Shown here one piece after another: positions 7,671 to 18,840 of a stretch of DNA of 64,000 bases (the first letter of the stretch is position 1; every line of letters begins with the position of its first letter). The stretch is taken from contig NZ_FTMY01000008.1 of NCBI RefSeq assembly GCF_900156165.1, positions 1-64,000 on the forward strand, given 5' to 3'. Position numbers and translations under genes: made by a program. The DNA comes from Pseudacidovorax sp. RU35E. GTDB lineage: Bacteria; Pseudomonadota; Gammaproteobacteria; Burkholderiales; Burkholderiaceae_C. The notes under the pieces were generated by a model. That model ran no database searches, was not told where the DNA came from, and saw nothing but the letters and a program-made list of their open reading frames with translations.

Positions 7671-8966
7671 ATGACCATCCCGCTGCTCATCCTTACCCTG
7701 TCGTTCACCGCCCTGCTGCTGCTGGGCGTGCCGGTCGCCTTCTCCATCGGCCTGTCGGCCCTGGCCACGCTGCTCTACGAAGGCCTGCCGCTCGCGGTGG
7801 GCTTCCAGCAGATGATGTCCGGCATGGGGATCTTCTCCTTCCTGGCGATCCCCTTCTTCATCTTCGCCGGCGAGCTGATGCTCTACGGCGGCATCGCCGA
7901 CCGCATCGTCGACTTTGCCAAGTCCCTGGTCGGCCATGTGCGCGGCGGCCTGGGCATGAGCAACGTGGTGGCCTGCACGCTGTTCGGCGGCGTCTCGGGC
8001 TCGCCGGTGGCCGACGTGTCCGCCATGGGCGCGGTGATGATCCCGATGATGAAGAAGGAGGGCTACCACGCCGACTACGCGGTCAACGTGACCACGCATG
8101 CGGCCCTGGTCGGCGCGCTGATGCCCACCAGCCACAACCTCATCATCTATTCGCTGGCGGCGGGCGGAAAGGTGTCGATCGCGGCGCTGATCCTGGCCGC
8201 GCTGATGCCGGCCATCATCCTCACGCTGTGCAACCTGCTGGCGGCCTACGTGGTAGCGGTTCGCCGCGGCTATCCGGCCGGCACCTTCCCGGGCTGGGCC
8301 ATCGTCGCGCGCAGCTTCGCGGCGGCACTGCCGGGGCTGTTCATCGTGGTGCTGATCCTCGGCGGCATCCTGTCGGGCATCTTCACGGCCACCGAGTCGG
8401 CGGCGGTGGCGGTGCTCTATGCGCTGGCGCTGACGATCTTCCTGTACCGCACGCTGAAGTGGGCGCACTTCATCAAGGCAGCGGCCAAGGCGGTGCGCAC
8501 CACGGGCGTGATCCTGCTGCTGATCGGCATCTCCAGCACCTTCGGCTACCTGATCAGCCTGTATGGCGTCGCGGAGCTGACGGGGCAGATGCTGTCCAAG
8601 GTGTCGACCACGCCATGGGTGATCTTCCTGCTGATCAACGTCATCCTGTTCCTGCTGGGCACCTTCCTGGACATGGCGGCGACCATCCTGCTGTGCACGC
8701 CCATCTTCCTGCCCATCGCGCAGCAGTACGGCATGACCTCGGTGCAGTTCGGCATCCTGATGCTGATCAACTGCGCGCTGGGGCTGAACACGCCGCCGGT
8801 GGGCACGACGCAGTTCGTGGGCTGTGCCATCGGTGGCGTGTCGGTGGGCGAGGTGATGCGCACCATCTGGCCCTTCTATGGCGCGCTGATCCTGGCGCTG
8901 GGGCTGGTGACCTTCGTGCCGCAGTTCTCGCTGTGGCTGCCCAGCATGTTCATGGTCGTGAGGTGA
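7671..8966 (+). CDS. dctM: TRAP transporter large permease subunit (DctM type)
   Basis: A 431-residue DctM protein with roughly 12 hydrophobic segments. Family motifs include AIPFFIFAGELMLYGGIADRI, the GGVSGSPVADVSAMGAVMIP helix and GLNTPPVGTTQFVGCAIGG near the C-terminus. It forms the translocation channel of the importer with DctP and DctQ. The ATG at 7671 is preceded by GGAGG at a short spacing; in-frame sequence further upstream is not membrane-protein-like. It ends 24 bp before the stop of a convergent LacI-family gene. Confidence 0.93.
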   Translation: MTIPLLILTLSFTALLLLGVPVAFSIGLSALATLLYEGLPLAVGFQQMMSGMGIFSFLAIPFFIFAGELMLYGGIADRIVDFAKSLVGHVRGGLGMSNVVACTLFGGVSGSPVADVSAMGAVMIPMMKKEGYHADYAVNVTTHAALVGALMPTSHNLIIYSLAAGGKVSIAALILAALMPAIILTLCNLLAAYVVAVRRGYPAGTFPGWAIVARSFAAALPGLFIVVLILGGILSGIFTATESAAVAVLYALALTIFLYRTLKWAHFIKAAAKAVRTTGVILLLIGISSTFGYLISLYGVAELTGQMLSKVSTTPWVIFLLINVILFLLGTFLDMAATILLCTPIFLPIAQQYGMTSVQFGILMLINCALGLNTPPVGTTQFVGCAIGGVSVGEVMRTIWPFYGALILALGLVTFVPQFSLWLPSMFMVVR

Positions 8967-8990
8967 CGAAGCCCCCCGCATGAACGCCGT

Positions 8991-9992
8991 TCAGCCGGCC
9001 GTGGATTCGCGCTCGACGATGCGGAAGCCCACGTCCACCACGGGCTGAGCGACCGGCTCGCCGCGGCAGCGGGTCAGGACCATCTGCGCGGCCCGACGGC
9101 CGATGTCGGCCCCGTCGACCGCGACGGTGCTGAGGCTGGGAAACAGGTGGGCCGAGAAGTCCGCATTGCCGAAGCCGCAGATGGCCAGGTCCTGGGGCAC
9201 GCGCAGGCCGCGGGCCAGGGCCTCGACCATCACGCCGTGCGCCAGCTGGTCGGAGCTGCAGCACACGGCCCGCAGGTCGGGGGCCTCGCGCAGCAACTGG
9301 GCCAGTGCGCCACGGCCGAGCTGCAGGTTGCTCGGGGCCGGAACCTGGGCGATGGGCACAGGCGCGCCGAAGGCGGCGGCAAACGCATGGCTGCGCTGCT
9401 GCGCCCGGTGGTCGTCCGCCGTGGCAATGCCCACCCGCGACCAGCCCTTGGCGCGGAAGAAGGCCGCCAGCGCCTCGCCCACCGCCGGGTGCGAAAAGCC
9501 GACCAGCATGTCCACCGGGGAGCGCGACAGGTCCCAGATCTCCACCGTGGGGATGCCGGTGCGGCGCACCCGCTCGCGCACCGCCTCGTCCTGGACCAGC
9601 CCGGCGAAGACGATGCCGTCGGGCTGGCGGCTGATCATGGTGTTGAGCACCAGCGCCTCGCGGGCCCGGTCGTAGCCCGTCTGGCCCAGCAGCAGCTGGT
9701 AGCCCTCCTGCGCCAATGACTCGGTCAAGGTCTGCACCGAAGGCAGGAACTGCGACACGTTGAGCGCCGGCACGATGCCCGCCACCATCCGGCTGCGCTT
9801 GGACTTGAGCCCGCCGGCCAGCAGGTTGGGGATGTAGCCGGTGGCCTCCACCGCCTGCTGCACCCGGGCGATGGTGGCCGGCGAGACCAGTGACGGGTTG
9901 CCCAGCGCACGCGACGCCGTGATCGGCGACACGCCGGCATGGCGGGCCACGTCGTGCAGCGTGGCGGATTTGGAAGGAGGAAGGGCGCGCAT
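8991..9992 (-). CDS. LacI-family transcriptional regulator (divergent from garD)
   Basis: A 333-residue LacI-family repressor. The N-terminal helix-turn-helix is [20 protein letters not shown], followed by the [20 protein letters not shown] hinge region and a ligand-binding domain with [20 protein letters not shown]. It is transcribed divergently from garD, and the 168-bp gap holds two near-identical LacI-type palindromes, so it is probably the garD repressor. The ligand is likely galactarate, glucarate or a breakdown product (inference). It is a different subtype from the LacI at 3113, and the operators near the two genes differ, arguing for separate targets. Confidence 0.9.
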   Translation of the reverse strand: MRALPPSKSATLHDVARHAGVSPITASRALGNPSLVSPATIARVQQAVEATGYIPNLLAGGLKSKRSRMVAGIVPALNVSQFLPSVQTLTESLAQEGYQLLLGQTGYDRAREALVLNTMISRQPDGIVFAGLVQDEAVRERVRRTGIPTVEIWDLSRSPVDMLVGFSHPAVGEALAAFFRAKGWSRVGIATADDHRAQQRSHAFAAAFGAPVPIAQVPAPSNLQLGRGALAQLLREAPDLRAVCCSSDQLAHGVMVEALARGLRVPQDLAICGFGNADFSAHLFPSLSTVAVDGADIGRRAAQMVLTRCRGEPVAQPVVDVGFRIVERESTAG

Positions 9993-10059
9993 GGAAGGCG
10001 GCCGAGCCTACCAGTTCGACGGCCGCCGGCTACGGGTCAACCCGCAATGGCGAGAGCCA

Positions 10060-10138
10060 ATGACAACGATATCATCCGCGCCGCGTGTTCCGTTTCTCCC
10101 ACTCAGCTGCGCTTCGCAGCGAATGACAACGATGTCAT
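10060..10138. promoter_or_regulatory. Paired LacI-type operators in the lacI-garD gap
   Basis: ATGACAACGATATCAT (10060-10075) and ATGACAACGATGTCAT (10123-10138) are near-palindromes of the form ATGAYAWCGWTRTCAT and differ at one base. Their centres are 63 bp apart, six turns of B-DNA, so both face the same side of the helix, as needed for a repressor tetramer to loop DNA. The second ends 22 bp before the garD start. Confidence 0.75.
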
Positions 10139-10160
10139 CCGTCGCCGAGCCACCCTTCCG

Positions 10161-11744
10161 ATGACCGCCGATCGCCCTCCTCTTCGCATCGCCATGCATC
10201 CCGCCGACAACGTGGCCATCGTGGCCAACGACGGCGGCCTGCCGGCCGGCACCGTGTTTCCTGACGGCCTCGTGCTGGTCGACAAGGTGCCCCAGGCCCA
10301 CAAGGTGGCGCTGGAGGACATTGCCGAAGGCGGTGCTGTGCGCCGCTACGACGTCGTCATCGGCTATGCGCTGAAGCCGATTCCCCGCGGCAGCTGGGTG
10401 CACGAGCGCCTGCTGCGCATGCCCGAGGCGCGCTCGCTCGAAGGCCTGCCCATCGCCACCGTGCGCCCGGAGTCGCCGCCGCCCCTGGAGGGCTACACCT
10501 TCGAGGGCTACCGCAATGCCGACGGCTCGGTCGGCACCCGCAACATCCTGGCCATCACGCAGACGGTGCAGTGCGTGGCCGGCGTCACCGACTTTGCCGT
10601 GCAGCGCATCAAGGCCGAGCTGCTGCCGCGCTATCCAAACGTGGACGATGTGGTGGCTCTGGAGCATTCGTACGGCTGCGGCGTGGCCATCGACGCGCCC
10701 GACGCGGCGGTGCCCATCCGCACTTTGCGCAACATCAGTCTCAACCCCAACTTCGGCGGCGAGGTGATGGTGGTGAGCCTTGGCTGCGAGAAGCTCCAGC
10801 CCGAGCGCCTGCTGCCGCCCGGCAGCATCCCCCTGGTCGACGAGCGCAGCGTGGCCGAAGTGGGCGCCAGCGCGGACGCGCCGCTCGACGTGGTCTGCCT
10901 GCAGGACGAGGCCCACGTGGGCTTCATGTCCATGGTCGAGTCCATCCTGCGGCAGGCCGAGGTGCACCTGGCGCGCTTGAATGCCCGCCGGCGCGAGACC
11001 GTGCCCGCCAGCGAGCTGGTGGTGGGCGTGCAATGCGGCGGCAGCGACGCCTTCAGCGGCGTCACAGCCAACCCGGCCGTGGGCTTCTGCACCGACCTGC
11101 TGGTGCGTGCCGGCGCCACCGTGATGTTCAGCGAGGTGACCGAGGTGCGCGACGGCATCGACCAGCTCACCGCGCGCGCCGCCACGCCCGAGGTGGCGCA
11201 GGCCATGATCGACCAAATGGCCTGGTACGACGCCTACCTGCAGCGCGGCCAGGTGGACCGCAGCGCCAACACCACGCCGGGCAACAAGAAGGGCGGGCTG
11301 TCCAACATCGTCGAGAAGGCCATGGGCTCCATCGTCAAGAGCGGCAGCGCGCCCATCAGCGGCGTCGTGGCGCCTGGCGAGAAGGCGCGGCAGAAGGGCC
11401 TGCTCTATGCAGCCACGCCGGCCTCGGACTTCATCTGCGGCACGCTGCAACTGGCCGCCGGGATGAACCTGCATGTCTTCACCACCGGCCGCGGCACGCC
11501 CTATGGCCTGGCCGAGGCGCCGGTCATCAAGGTGGCCACCCGCAGCGACCTGGCCCGCCGCTGGCACGACCTGATGGACGTCAACGCCGGCCGCATCGCC
11601 GACGGCGAGGCCAGCATCGAGGACATGGGCTGGGAGCTGTTCCGCCTCATGCTCGACGTGGCCTCGGGCCGCAGGAAGACCTGGGCCGAGCAGTGGAAGC
11701 TGCACAACCAGCTGGTGCTGTTCAACCCGGCGCCGGTGACCTGA
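10161..11744 (+). CDS. garD: Galactarate dehydratase (UxaA/GarD family)
   Basis: A 527-residue enzyme, close to the usual 523 or so of the E. coli protein. It dehydrates meso-galactarate to 5-dehydro-4-deoxy-D-glucarate, the KdgD substrate. An N-terminal SAF domain (about 10-90, [20 protein letters not shown]) is joined to the UxaA-type domain, with [17 protein letters not shown], the cysteine motif [12 protein letters not shown], and [36 protein letters not shown] is conserved in the C-terminal half. The ATG just after the operators was chosen because the SAF homology begins there. A second Bug receptor follows 44 bp downstream, probably in the same operon. Confidence 0.93.
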   Translation: MTADRPPLRIAMHPADNVAIVANDGGLPAGTVFPDGLVLVDKVPQAHKVALEDIAEGGAVRRYDVVIGYALKPIPRGSWVHERLLRMPEARSLEGLPIATVRPESPPPLEGYTFEGYRNADGSVGTRNILAITQTVQCVAGVTDFAVQRIKAELLPRYPNVDDVVALEHSYGCGVAIDAPDAAVPIRTLRNISLNPNFGGEVMVVSLGCEKLQPERLLPPGSIPLVDERSVAEVGASADAPLDVVCLQDEAHVGFMSMVESILRQAEVHLARLNARRRETVPASELVVGVQCGGSDAFSGVTANPAVGFCTDLLVRAGATVMFSEVTEVRDGIDQLTARAATPEVAQAMIDQMAWYDAYLQRGQVDRSANTTPGNKKGGLSNIVEKAMGSIVKSGSAPISGVVAPGEKARQKGLLYAATPASDFICGTLQLAAGMNLHVFTTGRGTPYGLAEAPVIKVATRSDLARRWHDLMDVNAGRIADGEASIEDMGWELFRLMLDVASGRRKTWAEQWKLHNQLVLFNPAPVT

Positions 11745-11788
11745 GACTTTTCTTTTCGATTCATCCAGCAAGAGACGGAGACAACCGC

Positions 11789-12781
11789 ATGCAACGACGC
11801 CACTTCATCCGCACCACGGCCGCAGCCGCCGCCCTGGCCACGGCCGGCCTGCCCGCGCTGGCCCAGGGCAGTTGGCCCACGGGCAAGGCCATCACCTACC
11901 TGGTGCCCTTCCCGGCCGGCGGCACCACCGACACGGTCGGCCGCCTGATCGCGCAGAAGCTGGGCCCGGTGCTGGGCACCAGCGTGGTCATCGACAACCG
12001 GGGCGGTGCCGGCGGCAGCATCGGCTCGGAGATCGCCTCGCGGGCGCCCGCCGACGGCTTCATGCTGCTGGGCGGCACCATCAGCTCGCATGCGATCAAT
12101 GTCAGCCTGTATCCGCGCATCGGCTACGACCCGGTCAAGTCCTTTGCGCCGGTCACGCTGATCGGCACGAACCCGGTGGTGCTGGTGGTGCCGGCCAACA
12201 GCCCCTACAAGAACCTGCAGGACGTGCTGAACGCCAGCAAGGCCAAGAGCGGCGGCCTGTCCTCGGCCTCGGCCGGCACCGGCACCTCGCAGCACCTGGC
12301 GCTGGAACTGCTGGCCTACAAGTCGGGGGTGAAGTTCACCCATGTGCCCTACAAGGGCAGCGGCCCGGCCATCCAGGACGTGATCGGCGGGCAGGTGGAC
12401 ATGATGTTCGACACCACCGTGGTGGCCGGCCCGCACATCCAGAGCGGCAAGCTGCGCGCCATCGCGGTCACTTCGGCCAAGCGCCTCGGCTCCATGCCCG
12501 ACGTGCCCACCGTGGCGGAATCCGGCGTGGCGGGGCTGAAGGATTTCGAGGTCGTCTCCTGGCAGGCCATCTTCGTGCCGGCCGGCACGCCGGCCCCCGT
12601 CGTGGACCGCCTGCACAAGGAGATCCGCACGATCCTGGCCGAGCCCGAGATGCAGGAGCGCCTCAAGAGCCTGGGCATGGAGCCGGCCGACATGACGACG
12701 GCCCAGATCGCCAACTTCCAGAAGGCCGAGGTCCAGAAGTGGGCCCAGGTCATCAAGGCGGCCAACATCAAGGCCGAGTGA
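11789..12781 (+). CDS. Bug-family tripartite tricarboxylate transporter receptor
   Basis: A 330-residue Bug receptor with a twin-arginine-like export signal (MQRRHFIRTTAAAAALATAG) and the signature ITYLVPFPAGGTTDTVGRLI after cleavage. The central THVPYKGSGPAIQDVIGGQV motif is characteristic. It follows garD by 44 bp on the same strand and has a GGAG ribosome site. An aldarate such as galactarate is the likely ligand by association only. No cognate TctAB is nearby. A GC-rich inverted repeat just after the stop (about 12791-12811) may end the transcript, but no T-run follows. Confidence 0.9.
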   Translation: MQRRHFIRTTAAAAALATAGLPALAQGSWPTGKAITYLVPFPAGGTTDTVGRLIAQKLGPVLGTSVVIDNRGGAGGSIGSEIASRAPADGFMLLGGTISSHAINVSLYPRIGYDPVKSFAPVTLIGTNPVVLVVPANSPYKNLQDVLNASKAKSGGLSSASAGTGTSQHLALELLAYKSGVKFTHVPYKGSGPAIQDVIGGQVDMMFDTTVVAGPHIQSGKLRAIAVTSAKRLGSMPDVPTVAESGVAGLKDFEVVSWQAIFVPAGTPAPVVDRLHKEIRTILAEPEMQERLKSLGMEPADMTTAQIANFQKAEVQKWAQVIKAANIKAE

Positions 12782-12891
12782 GCGAAGGCGCGGCCGGCGG
12801 GCCGCCGGCCGGGGCGGCACCGTACAAATCCCGGGGCAACCGGCAAGGACCCCGTCTATAGAATCGAACGCCCACGATCGCTGGTATCCCC

Positions 12892-13740
12892 TTGTCCGAC
12901 CGTTTCGCCGTCTTCCCCCAGTACCTCTATCCCAAGCAGGCATTGACCTCCTTCGCAGGCTGGGTGGCCGGCAAGGAGCGCGGCGCACTGACGACCTGGA
13001 TCATCCGCAACTTCGTCGCCAAGTACGGTGTCGACATGAGCGAGGCGATCGAAAGCGACATCGCCCGCTACGCCAGCTTCAACGATTTCTTCACACGCGC
13101 ACTCAAGCCGGACGCCCGGCCCATTGCCGGCGCGCCGCTGGTGTCCCCGGTCGACGGCGCCATCAGCCAGTTCGGCCCCATCGCGGGCGACCAGATCTTC
13201 CAGGCCAAGGGTCACCGCTACACCACCACCGCCCTGGTAGGCGGCGACGCGGCCCTGGCTGCCCAGTTCCAGGACGGCAGTTTCGCCACGCTCTACCTGA
13301 GCCCGCGCGACTACCACCGCATCCACATGCCCTGCGACGGGCGACTCACCCGCATGATCTACGTGCCGGGTGCGCTGTTCTCGGTCAACCCGACCACGGC
13401 GCGCGGCGTGCCGGGGCTCTTTGCCCGCAACGAGCGCGTGGTCTGCGTATTCGAGGGCGAACGGGGTCCCTTCGTGCTGGTGCAAGTCGGCGCCACCATC
13501 GTCGGCAGCATGGCCACGGTGTGGCACGGCGTGGTCAATCCGCCGCGCGGCGGCGAGATCCGCGAATGGCACTACGACGACCCCGCGCTGCGCTTCGTCA
13601 AGGGCCAGGAGATGGGCCGCTTTCTGCTGGGCTCGACAGTGGTCATGCTCTTTCCTGCGCCGGCCCTGGCGTTCAACCCCGCATGGGCACCCGGCCGCGC
13701 CGTGCGTCTGGGCGAGCCCATGGCCGGCGCCGACCAATAG
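12892..13740 (+). CDS. psd: Phosphatidylserine decarboxylase proenzyme
   Basis: A 282-residue membrane-associated enzyme making phosphatidylethanolamine from phosphatidylserine. It begins at TTG, giving MSDRFAVFPQYLYPKQALTS; no better start is available, and the homology begins here. YLSPRDYHRIHMP carries conserved active-site histidines. The self-cleavage site LGST (Gly247-Ser248) near the C-terminus generates the pyruvoyl cofactor, so the protein should mature normally. Length and C-terminal placement of the cleavage site fit the type I family. A TATAGA -10-like box lies about 30 bp upstream (12857-12862). Confidence 0.94.
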   Translation: MSDRFAVFPQYLYPKQALTSFAGWVAGKERGALTTWIIRNFVAKYGVDMSEAIESDIARYASFNDFFTRALKPDARPIAGAPLVSPVDGAISQFGPIAGDQIFQAKGHRYTTTALVGGDAALAAQFQDGSFATLYLSPRDYHRIHMPCDGRLTRMIYVPGALFSVNPTTARGVPGLFARNERVVCVFEGERGPFVLVQVGATIVGSMATVWHGVVNPPRGGEIREWHYDDPALRFVKGQEMGRFLLGSTVVMLFPAPALAFNPAWAPGRAVRLGEPMAGADQ

Positions 13741-13797
13741 ACTGCGCCCACACGACATCCCGGGCCACCCCGCGCCCATGACGAGGAGGGTTTGCCG

Positions 13798-14139
13798 ATG
13801 AGCTCCAAGGACCAGGCCGCCGTGCGGCAACTGCTGGCACTGCTCGAGGCCCGGTATGCGCTGCGGGTGCTCTGGGCGCTGCGCGACGGCCATCCGCAGA
13901 CTTTCCGCCTGCTGCAGGACAGCGTCGGCGGCATCACGCCCAACACACTCAACACCCGCATCAAGGAACTGCGCGAGGCCGGCCTGCTGTGCCACGGCGG
14001 CGATGGCTATTGCCTCACGACGAGCGGGCAGGACCTGCTCAAGCGCCTGTCCGACCTGCAGGCCTTTGCCGGCCGCTGGCAGGTGGGGCTGGTCAAGAAG
14101 ACGCCCGCGACGCCGGCCGAGGCATCGCCCTCCGCCTAA
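13798..14139 (+). CDS. HxlR-like winged-helix regulator
   Basis: A 113-residue single-domain winged-helix protein. [40 protein letters not shown] and the wing ending [11 protein letters not shown] align with the HxlR/MarR-like architecture. There is no ligand domain and no cysteine sensor motif typical of the redox-sensing HxlR proteins. The start at ATG 13798 has an AGGAGGG ribosome site about 10 bases upstream. It lies between psd and an FKBP isomerase on the same strand, and its target is unknown. The charged C-terminal tail ([14 protein letters not shown]) is probably disordered. Confidence 0.8.
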   Translation: MSSKDQAAVRQLLALLEARYALRVLWALRDGHPQTFRLLQDSVGGITPNTLNTRIKELREAGLLCHGGDGYCLTTSGQDLLKRLSDLQAFAGRWQVGLVKKTPATPAEASPSA

Positions 14140-14204
14140 ACTCGCGTGTTTGCCCCGCCGTGCAGCCCCGCTGCCGTACGGCCTGTCCATCCAAAGGAAT
14201 CTCC

Positions 14205-14555
14205 ATGCCCACCACCGCATCCGGCCTGCAATATGAAGACACCGTCGTCGGCGAAGGCGCCGAAGCCCGCGCCGGCCAACATGTCCACGTGCACTACACC
14301 GGCTGGCTCTACAACGACGGCCAGCAGGGCGCCAAGTTCGATTCCAGCCTGGACCGCAACGACCCCTTCGCCTTCCCGCTGGGCGCCGGCCATGTGATCA
14401 AGGGCTGGGACGAGGGCGTGGCCGGCATGAAGATCGGCGGCAAGCGCACGCTGATCATCCCCCCGGGCCTGGGCTATGGCGCCCGTGGTGCGGGTGGCGT
14501 GATCCCTCCCAACGCCACGCTGAAGTTCGACGTCGAGCTGCTCGACGCGCACTGA
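14205..14555 (+). CDS. FKBP-type peptidyl-prolyl cis-trans isomerase
   Basis: A 116-residue cytoplasmic FKBP domain without a signal peptide. Hallmarks are [73 protein letters not shown] and the C-terminal LKFDVELLD. It speeds prolyl isomerisation during folding. A Rho-independent terminator follows directly. Its position upstream of grpE-dnaK-dnaJ is consistent with a folding role but does not prove co-regulation. Confidence 0.95.
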   Translation: MPTTASGLQYEDTVVGEGAEARAGQHVHVHYTGWLYNDGQQGAKFDSSLDRNDPFAFPLGAGHVIKGWDEGVAGMKIGGKRTLIIPPGLGYGARGAGGVIPPNATLKFDVELLDAH

Positions 14556-14575
14556 ACTCCGGCACTTCGCTCGGC

Positions 14576-14607
14576 AAGGCGGCCCCACCATGGCGGCCGC
14601 CTTTTTC
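14576..14607 (+). terminator. Rho-independent terminator after the FKBP gene
   Basis: AAGGCGGCC and GGCCGCCTT form a perfect 9-bp stem around a 10-nt loop, followed by a run of five T. It separates the FKBP gene from the grpE promoter. Confidence 0.85.
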
Positions 14608-14684
14608 TTGGCTCCTGATCGTCTTCCTCGATGGCCCTCGCGGCTGTCATTGGAAATTTCTTCGCCTTTGCGCAGCATCCCCAC

Positions 14685-14712
14685 CTTGAAAAGGGCTTTG
14701 GGGGCCTTAGCT
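14685..14712 (+). promoter_or_regulatory. Sigma-32-like heat-shock promoter of grpE
   Basis: CTTGAAA (14685-14691) is a perfect sigma-32 -35 element. Thirteen bases later CCTTAGCT gives a partial match to CCCCATNT. It lies 35-62 bp before the grpE ATG. Confidence 0.55.
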
Positions 14713-14746
14713 GCGGGGCAGTTTCGAACCCCAAAGTCCATCGACC

Positions 14747-15301
14747 ATGACGGAGAACACCCCCCACACGCCCGCCCCCGAAGGCCAGCAGGTTGCCGCT
14801 GACGTCCAGAACGACGCCGCGCACGCCGAGGGCACGGCCGTGCAGAACCTGGAAGCCGAGCTGGCAGAGCTGAAGGCCAAGTCGGCCGAGCTGGCCGATC
14901 AATACCTGCGCGCCCAGGCCGACGTTCAGAACGCCCGTCGCCGCGCCGACGAGGAAATCTCCAAGGCCCGCAAGTTCGCCGTGGAATCCTTCGCCGAAAG
15001 CATGCTGCCGGTGCTCGACAGCCTGGAAGCCGGCCTCGCCATCAAGGAAGCCACGCCCGAGCAGATCCGCGAAGGTGCCGAAGCCACGCTGCGCCAGCTC
15101 AAGAGCGCGCTGGAGCGCAACAAGGTGATCGAGGTGGCGCCTGCCGCCGGCACCAAGTTCGACCCGCACCAGCACCAGGCCATTTCGATGGTGCCGGCCG
15201 AGCAGGAAGCCAACACTGTCGTGAGCGTGCTGCAGAAGGGCTACACCATCGCCGAGCGCGTGCTGCGGCCGGCGCTGGTGACCGTCGCGGCGCCCAAGTA
15301 A
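14747..15301 (+). CDS. grpE: GrpE nucleotide exchange factor
   Basis: A 184-residue co-chaperone that releases ADP from DnaK. The acidic N-terminal tail is followed by a long coiled coil (about residues 30-95, [20 protein letters not shown] then [15 protein letters not shown]) and a C-terminal beta domain with [13 protein letters not shown] and [20 protein letters not shown], the family signature. It is first of grpE-dnaK-dnaJ. The ATG gives [13 protein letters not shown], a normal disordered N-terminus. Confidence 0.97.
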   Translation: MTENTPHTPAPEGQQVAADVQNDAAHAEGTAVQNLEAELAELKAKSAELADQYLRAQADVQNARRRADEEISKARKFAVESFAESMLPVLDSLEAGLAIKEATPEQIREGAEATLRQLKSALERNKVIEVAPAAGTKFDPHQHQAISMVPAEQEANTVVSVLQKGYTIAERVLRPALVTVAAPK

Positions 15302-15337
15302 TTCGTCCTTGCTCCACAGGAAATCCCCGGCCCGTCC

Positions 15338-15365
15338 CTTGAAACCGGCCGAGTTATCCACAAGT
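15338..15365 (+). promoter_or_regulatory. Sigma-32-like promoter in front of dnaK
   Basis: A second perfect CTTGAAA (15338-15344) is followed after 13 bases by CCACAAGT, a fair match to CCCCATNT. It lies in the 104-bp grpE-dnaK gap, so dnaK may have its own heat-shock start in addition to readthrough from grpE. Confidence 0.5.
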
Positions 15366-15405
15366 TCAGCACAACAGATTCTTCAGATTCAGGAGTAACA
15401 ACACC

Positions 15406-17349
<1,944 letters not shown>

Positions 17350-17368
17350 TTGCCTTGAGCTGACGTGG

Positions 17369-17405
17369 GGCTGGTCACCTGTCCGAGGGTGGTCCAGCCT
17401 CTTTT
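17369..17405 (+). terminator. Attenuating hairpin between dnaK and dnaJ
   Basis: GGCTGG and CCAGCC, extended inward by CACC/GGTG with a small bulge, form a stem followed by TCTTTTCG. The T-run is broken, so partial termination is likely, which would keep DnaJ below DnaK. Confidence 0.55.
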
Positions 17406-17438
17406 CGTTTTCCACCGAACCGCTTCCGCGCGAGTCCC

Positions 17439-18584
17439 ATGGCAAGCAAACGCGACTATTACGAGGTCCTCGGCGTTCCCAAGAACGCCGGCGAGGACGA
17501 GATCAAGAAGGCCTATCGCAAGCTGGCGATGAAGTACCACCCTGACCGCAATCAGGGCGATGCCGCCACCGAGGCCGAGGCGAAGTTCAAGGAGGCCAAG
17601 GAGGCCTACGAGATGCTGTCGGACGCCGACAAGCGCGCGGCCTACGACCAGTACGGCCACGCTGGCGTCGACCCCAACATGCGCGGGGGCATGGGCGGCG
17701 GCGCGGAGGGCTTCGGCGGCTTTGCCGAGGCCTTCGGCGACATCTTCGGCGACGTGTTCGGCGGCGGCGCGGGCGCTCGGCGCGGCGGCGGCCGTCAGGT
17801 CTTCCGGGGCAGCGACCTCAGCTACGCGATGGAGATCACGCTGGAGGAAGCCGCCGACGGCAAGGACGCGCAGATCCGCATTCCCAGCTGGGACGAGTGC
17901 GGCACCTGCCACGGTAACGGTGCCAAGCCGGGCACCAAGCCCATCACCTGCACCACCTGTCACGGCTCCGGTGCCGTGCAGATGCGCCAGGGCTTCTTCA
18001 GCGTGCAGCAGACCTGCCCGCAGTGCCGCGGCACCGGCAAGATCATCCCCGAGCCCTGCCCCACCTGCCAAGGCCAGGGCAAGGTCAAGAACAACAAGAC
18101 CCTCGAGGTGAAGATCCCCGCCGGCATCGACGACGGCATGCGCATCCGCAGCACCGGCAATGGCGAGCCGGGCACCAATGGCGGCCCGCCGGGCGACCTC
18201 TACATCGAGATCCGGCTCAAGAAGAACGAGGTCTTCGAGCGCGACGGCGACGACCTGCATTGCATGGTGTCGGTCAGCATGACCACCGCCGCGCTGGGCG
18301 GGGAGATCGAGGTGCCCACGCTCAAGGGCCCGGCCGCCATCGACATCCCCGAAGGCACGCAGAGCGGCAAGCAGTTCCGTCTGCGCGGCAAGGGGATCAA
18401 GGGCGTGCGATCCAGCTACCCCGGCGACCTCTACTGCCACATCCGTGTCGAGACCCCGGTCAAGCTCACGGAGTACCAGCGCAAGCTGCTGAAGGACCTG
18501 GACGAGTCGCTCAAGAAGGGTGGCGACAAGCACAGCCCGCAGGAAAAGGGCTGGCTGGACAAGGCCAAGGAATTCTTCAGCTGA
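17439..18584 (+). CDS. dnaJ: Chaperone DnaJ (Hsp40)
   Basis: A 381-residue class A J-protein. The J domain (about 1-70) holds the HPD motif in [12 protein letters not shown] Gly-rich linker follows ([20 protein letters not shown]). Four CxxCxGxG-type zinc repeats ([32 protein letters not shown]) are intact, then the C-terminal substrate-binding domains. It stimulates DnaK ATPase and delivers clients. It is last of the grpE-dnaK-dnaJ set and is followed by a strong terminator. Confidence 0.98.
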   Translation: MASKRDYYEVLGVPKNAGEDEIKKAYRKLAMKYHPDRNQGDAATEAEAKFKEAKEAYEMLSDADKRAAYDQYGHAGVDPNMRGGMGGGAEGFGGFAEAFGDIFGDVFGGGAGARRGGGRQVFRGSDLSYAMEITLEEAADGKDAQIRIPSWDECGTCHGNGAKPGTKPITCTTCHGSGAVQMRQGFFSVQQTCPQCRGTGKIIPEPCPTCQGQGKVKNNKTLEVKIPAGIDDGMRIRSTGNGEPGTNGGPPGDLYIEIRLKKNEVFERDGDDLHCMVSVSMTTAALGGEIEVPTLKGPAAIDIPEGTQSGKQFRLRGKGIKGVRSSYPGDLYCHIRVETPVKLTEYQRKLLKDLDESLKKGGDKHSPQEKGWLDKAKEFFS

Positions 18585-18624
18585 TCCAGGCCTCCGGGCG
18601 CCACCCGCCTCCCCGCCGTCGAAG

Positions 18625-18662
18625 GGCGCTGCACGGTTCTGCCGTGCAGCGCCTTTGTTTTG
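18625..18662 (+). terminator. Rho-independent terminator after dnaJ
   Basis: GGCGCTGCACGG and CCGTGCAGCGCC form a perfect 12-bp stem around a TTCTG loop, followed by TTTGTTTT. Confidence 0.92.
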
Positions 18663-18824
18663 CACCATGCATCCACCCCAGTGCAACAAGCGACTGTTGC
18701 CCACAGGCCACGGCTGCTTCGCTGCTTTACATGCGGTCCGATGCCTACGGCTTTGTGGGCCATTGCCGACGGACGTAGGTCCTGCTCCCGTTTCATTCGG
18801 GTTTGCGCGCATCTCCCCATCCAG

Positions 18825-18840
18825 CGGCACGTCTTTTGCG
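18825..18840 (+). promoter_or_regulatory. Sigma-54-type promoter upstream of prkA
   Basis: CGGCACGTCTTTTGCG matches the sigma-54 consensus TGGCACG-N4-TTGCW at all positions except the first and last, with the invariant GG-N10-GC spacing. Transcription would start near 18851, leaving about 200 nt of leader before prkA. The 465-bp dnaJ-prkA gap (18585-19049) otherwise holds the dnaJ terminator and a TTGCAC/GTGCAA inverted repeat (18660-18686) that might bind an activator. I see no gene in it. Confidence 0.6.

Noticed and set aside
12785-12815. GC-rich inverted repeat after the second Bug receptor gene as an intrinsic terminator
   Set aside because: The stem is good but no T-run follows on the plus strand, so an intrinsic terminator is not supported.
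18660-18686. TTGCAC/GTGCAA inverted repeat as an NtrC site
   Set aside because: NtrC arms are normally separated by about 7 nt; here the spacer is 15 nt. Kept only as a loose activator-site candidate.
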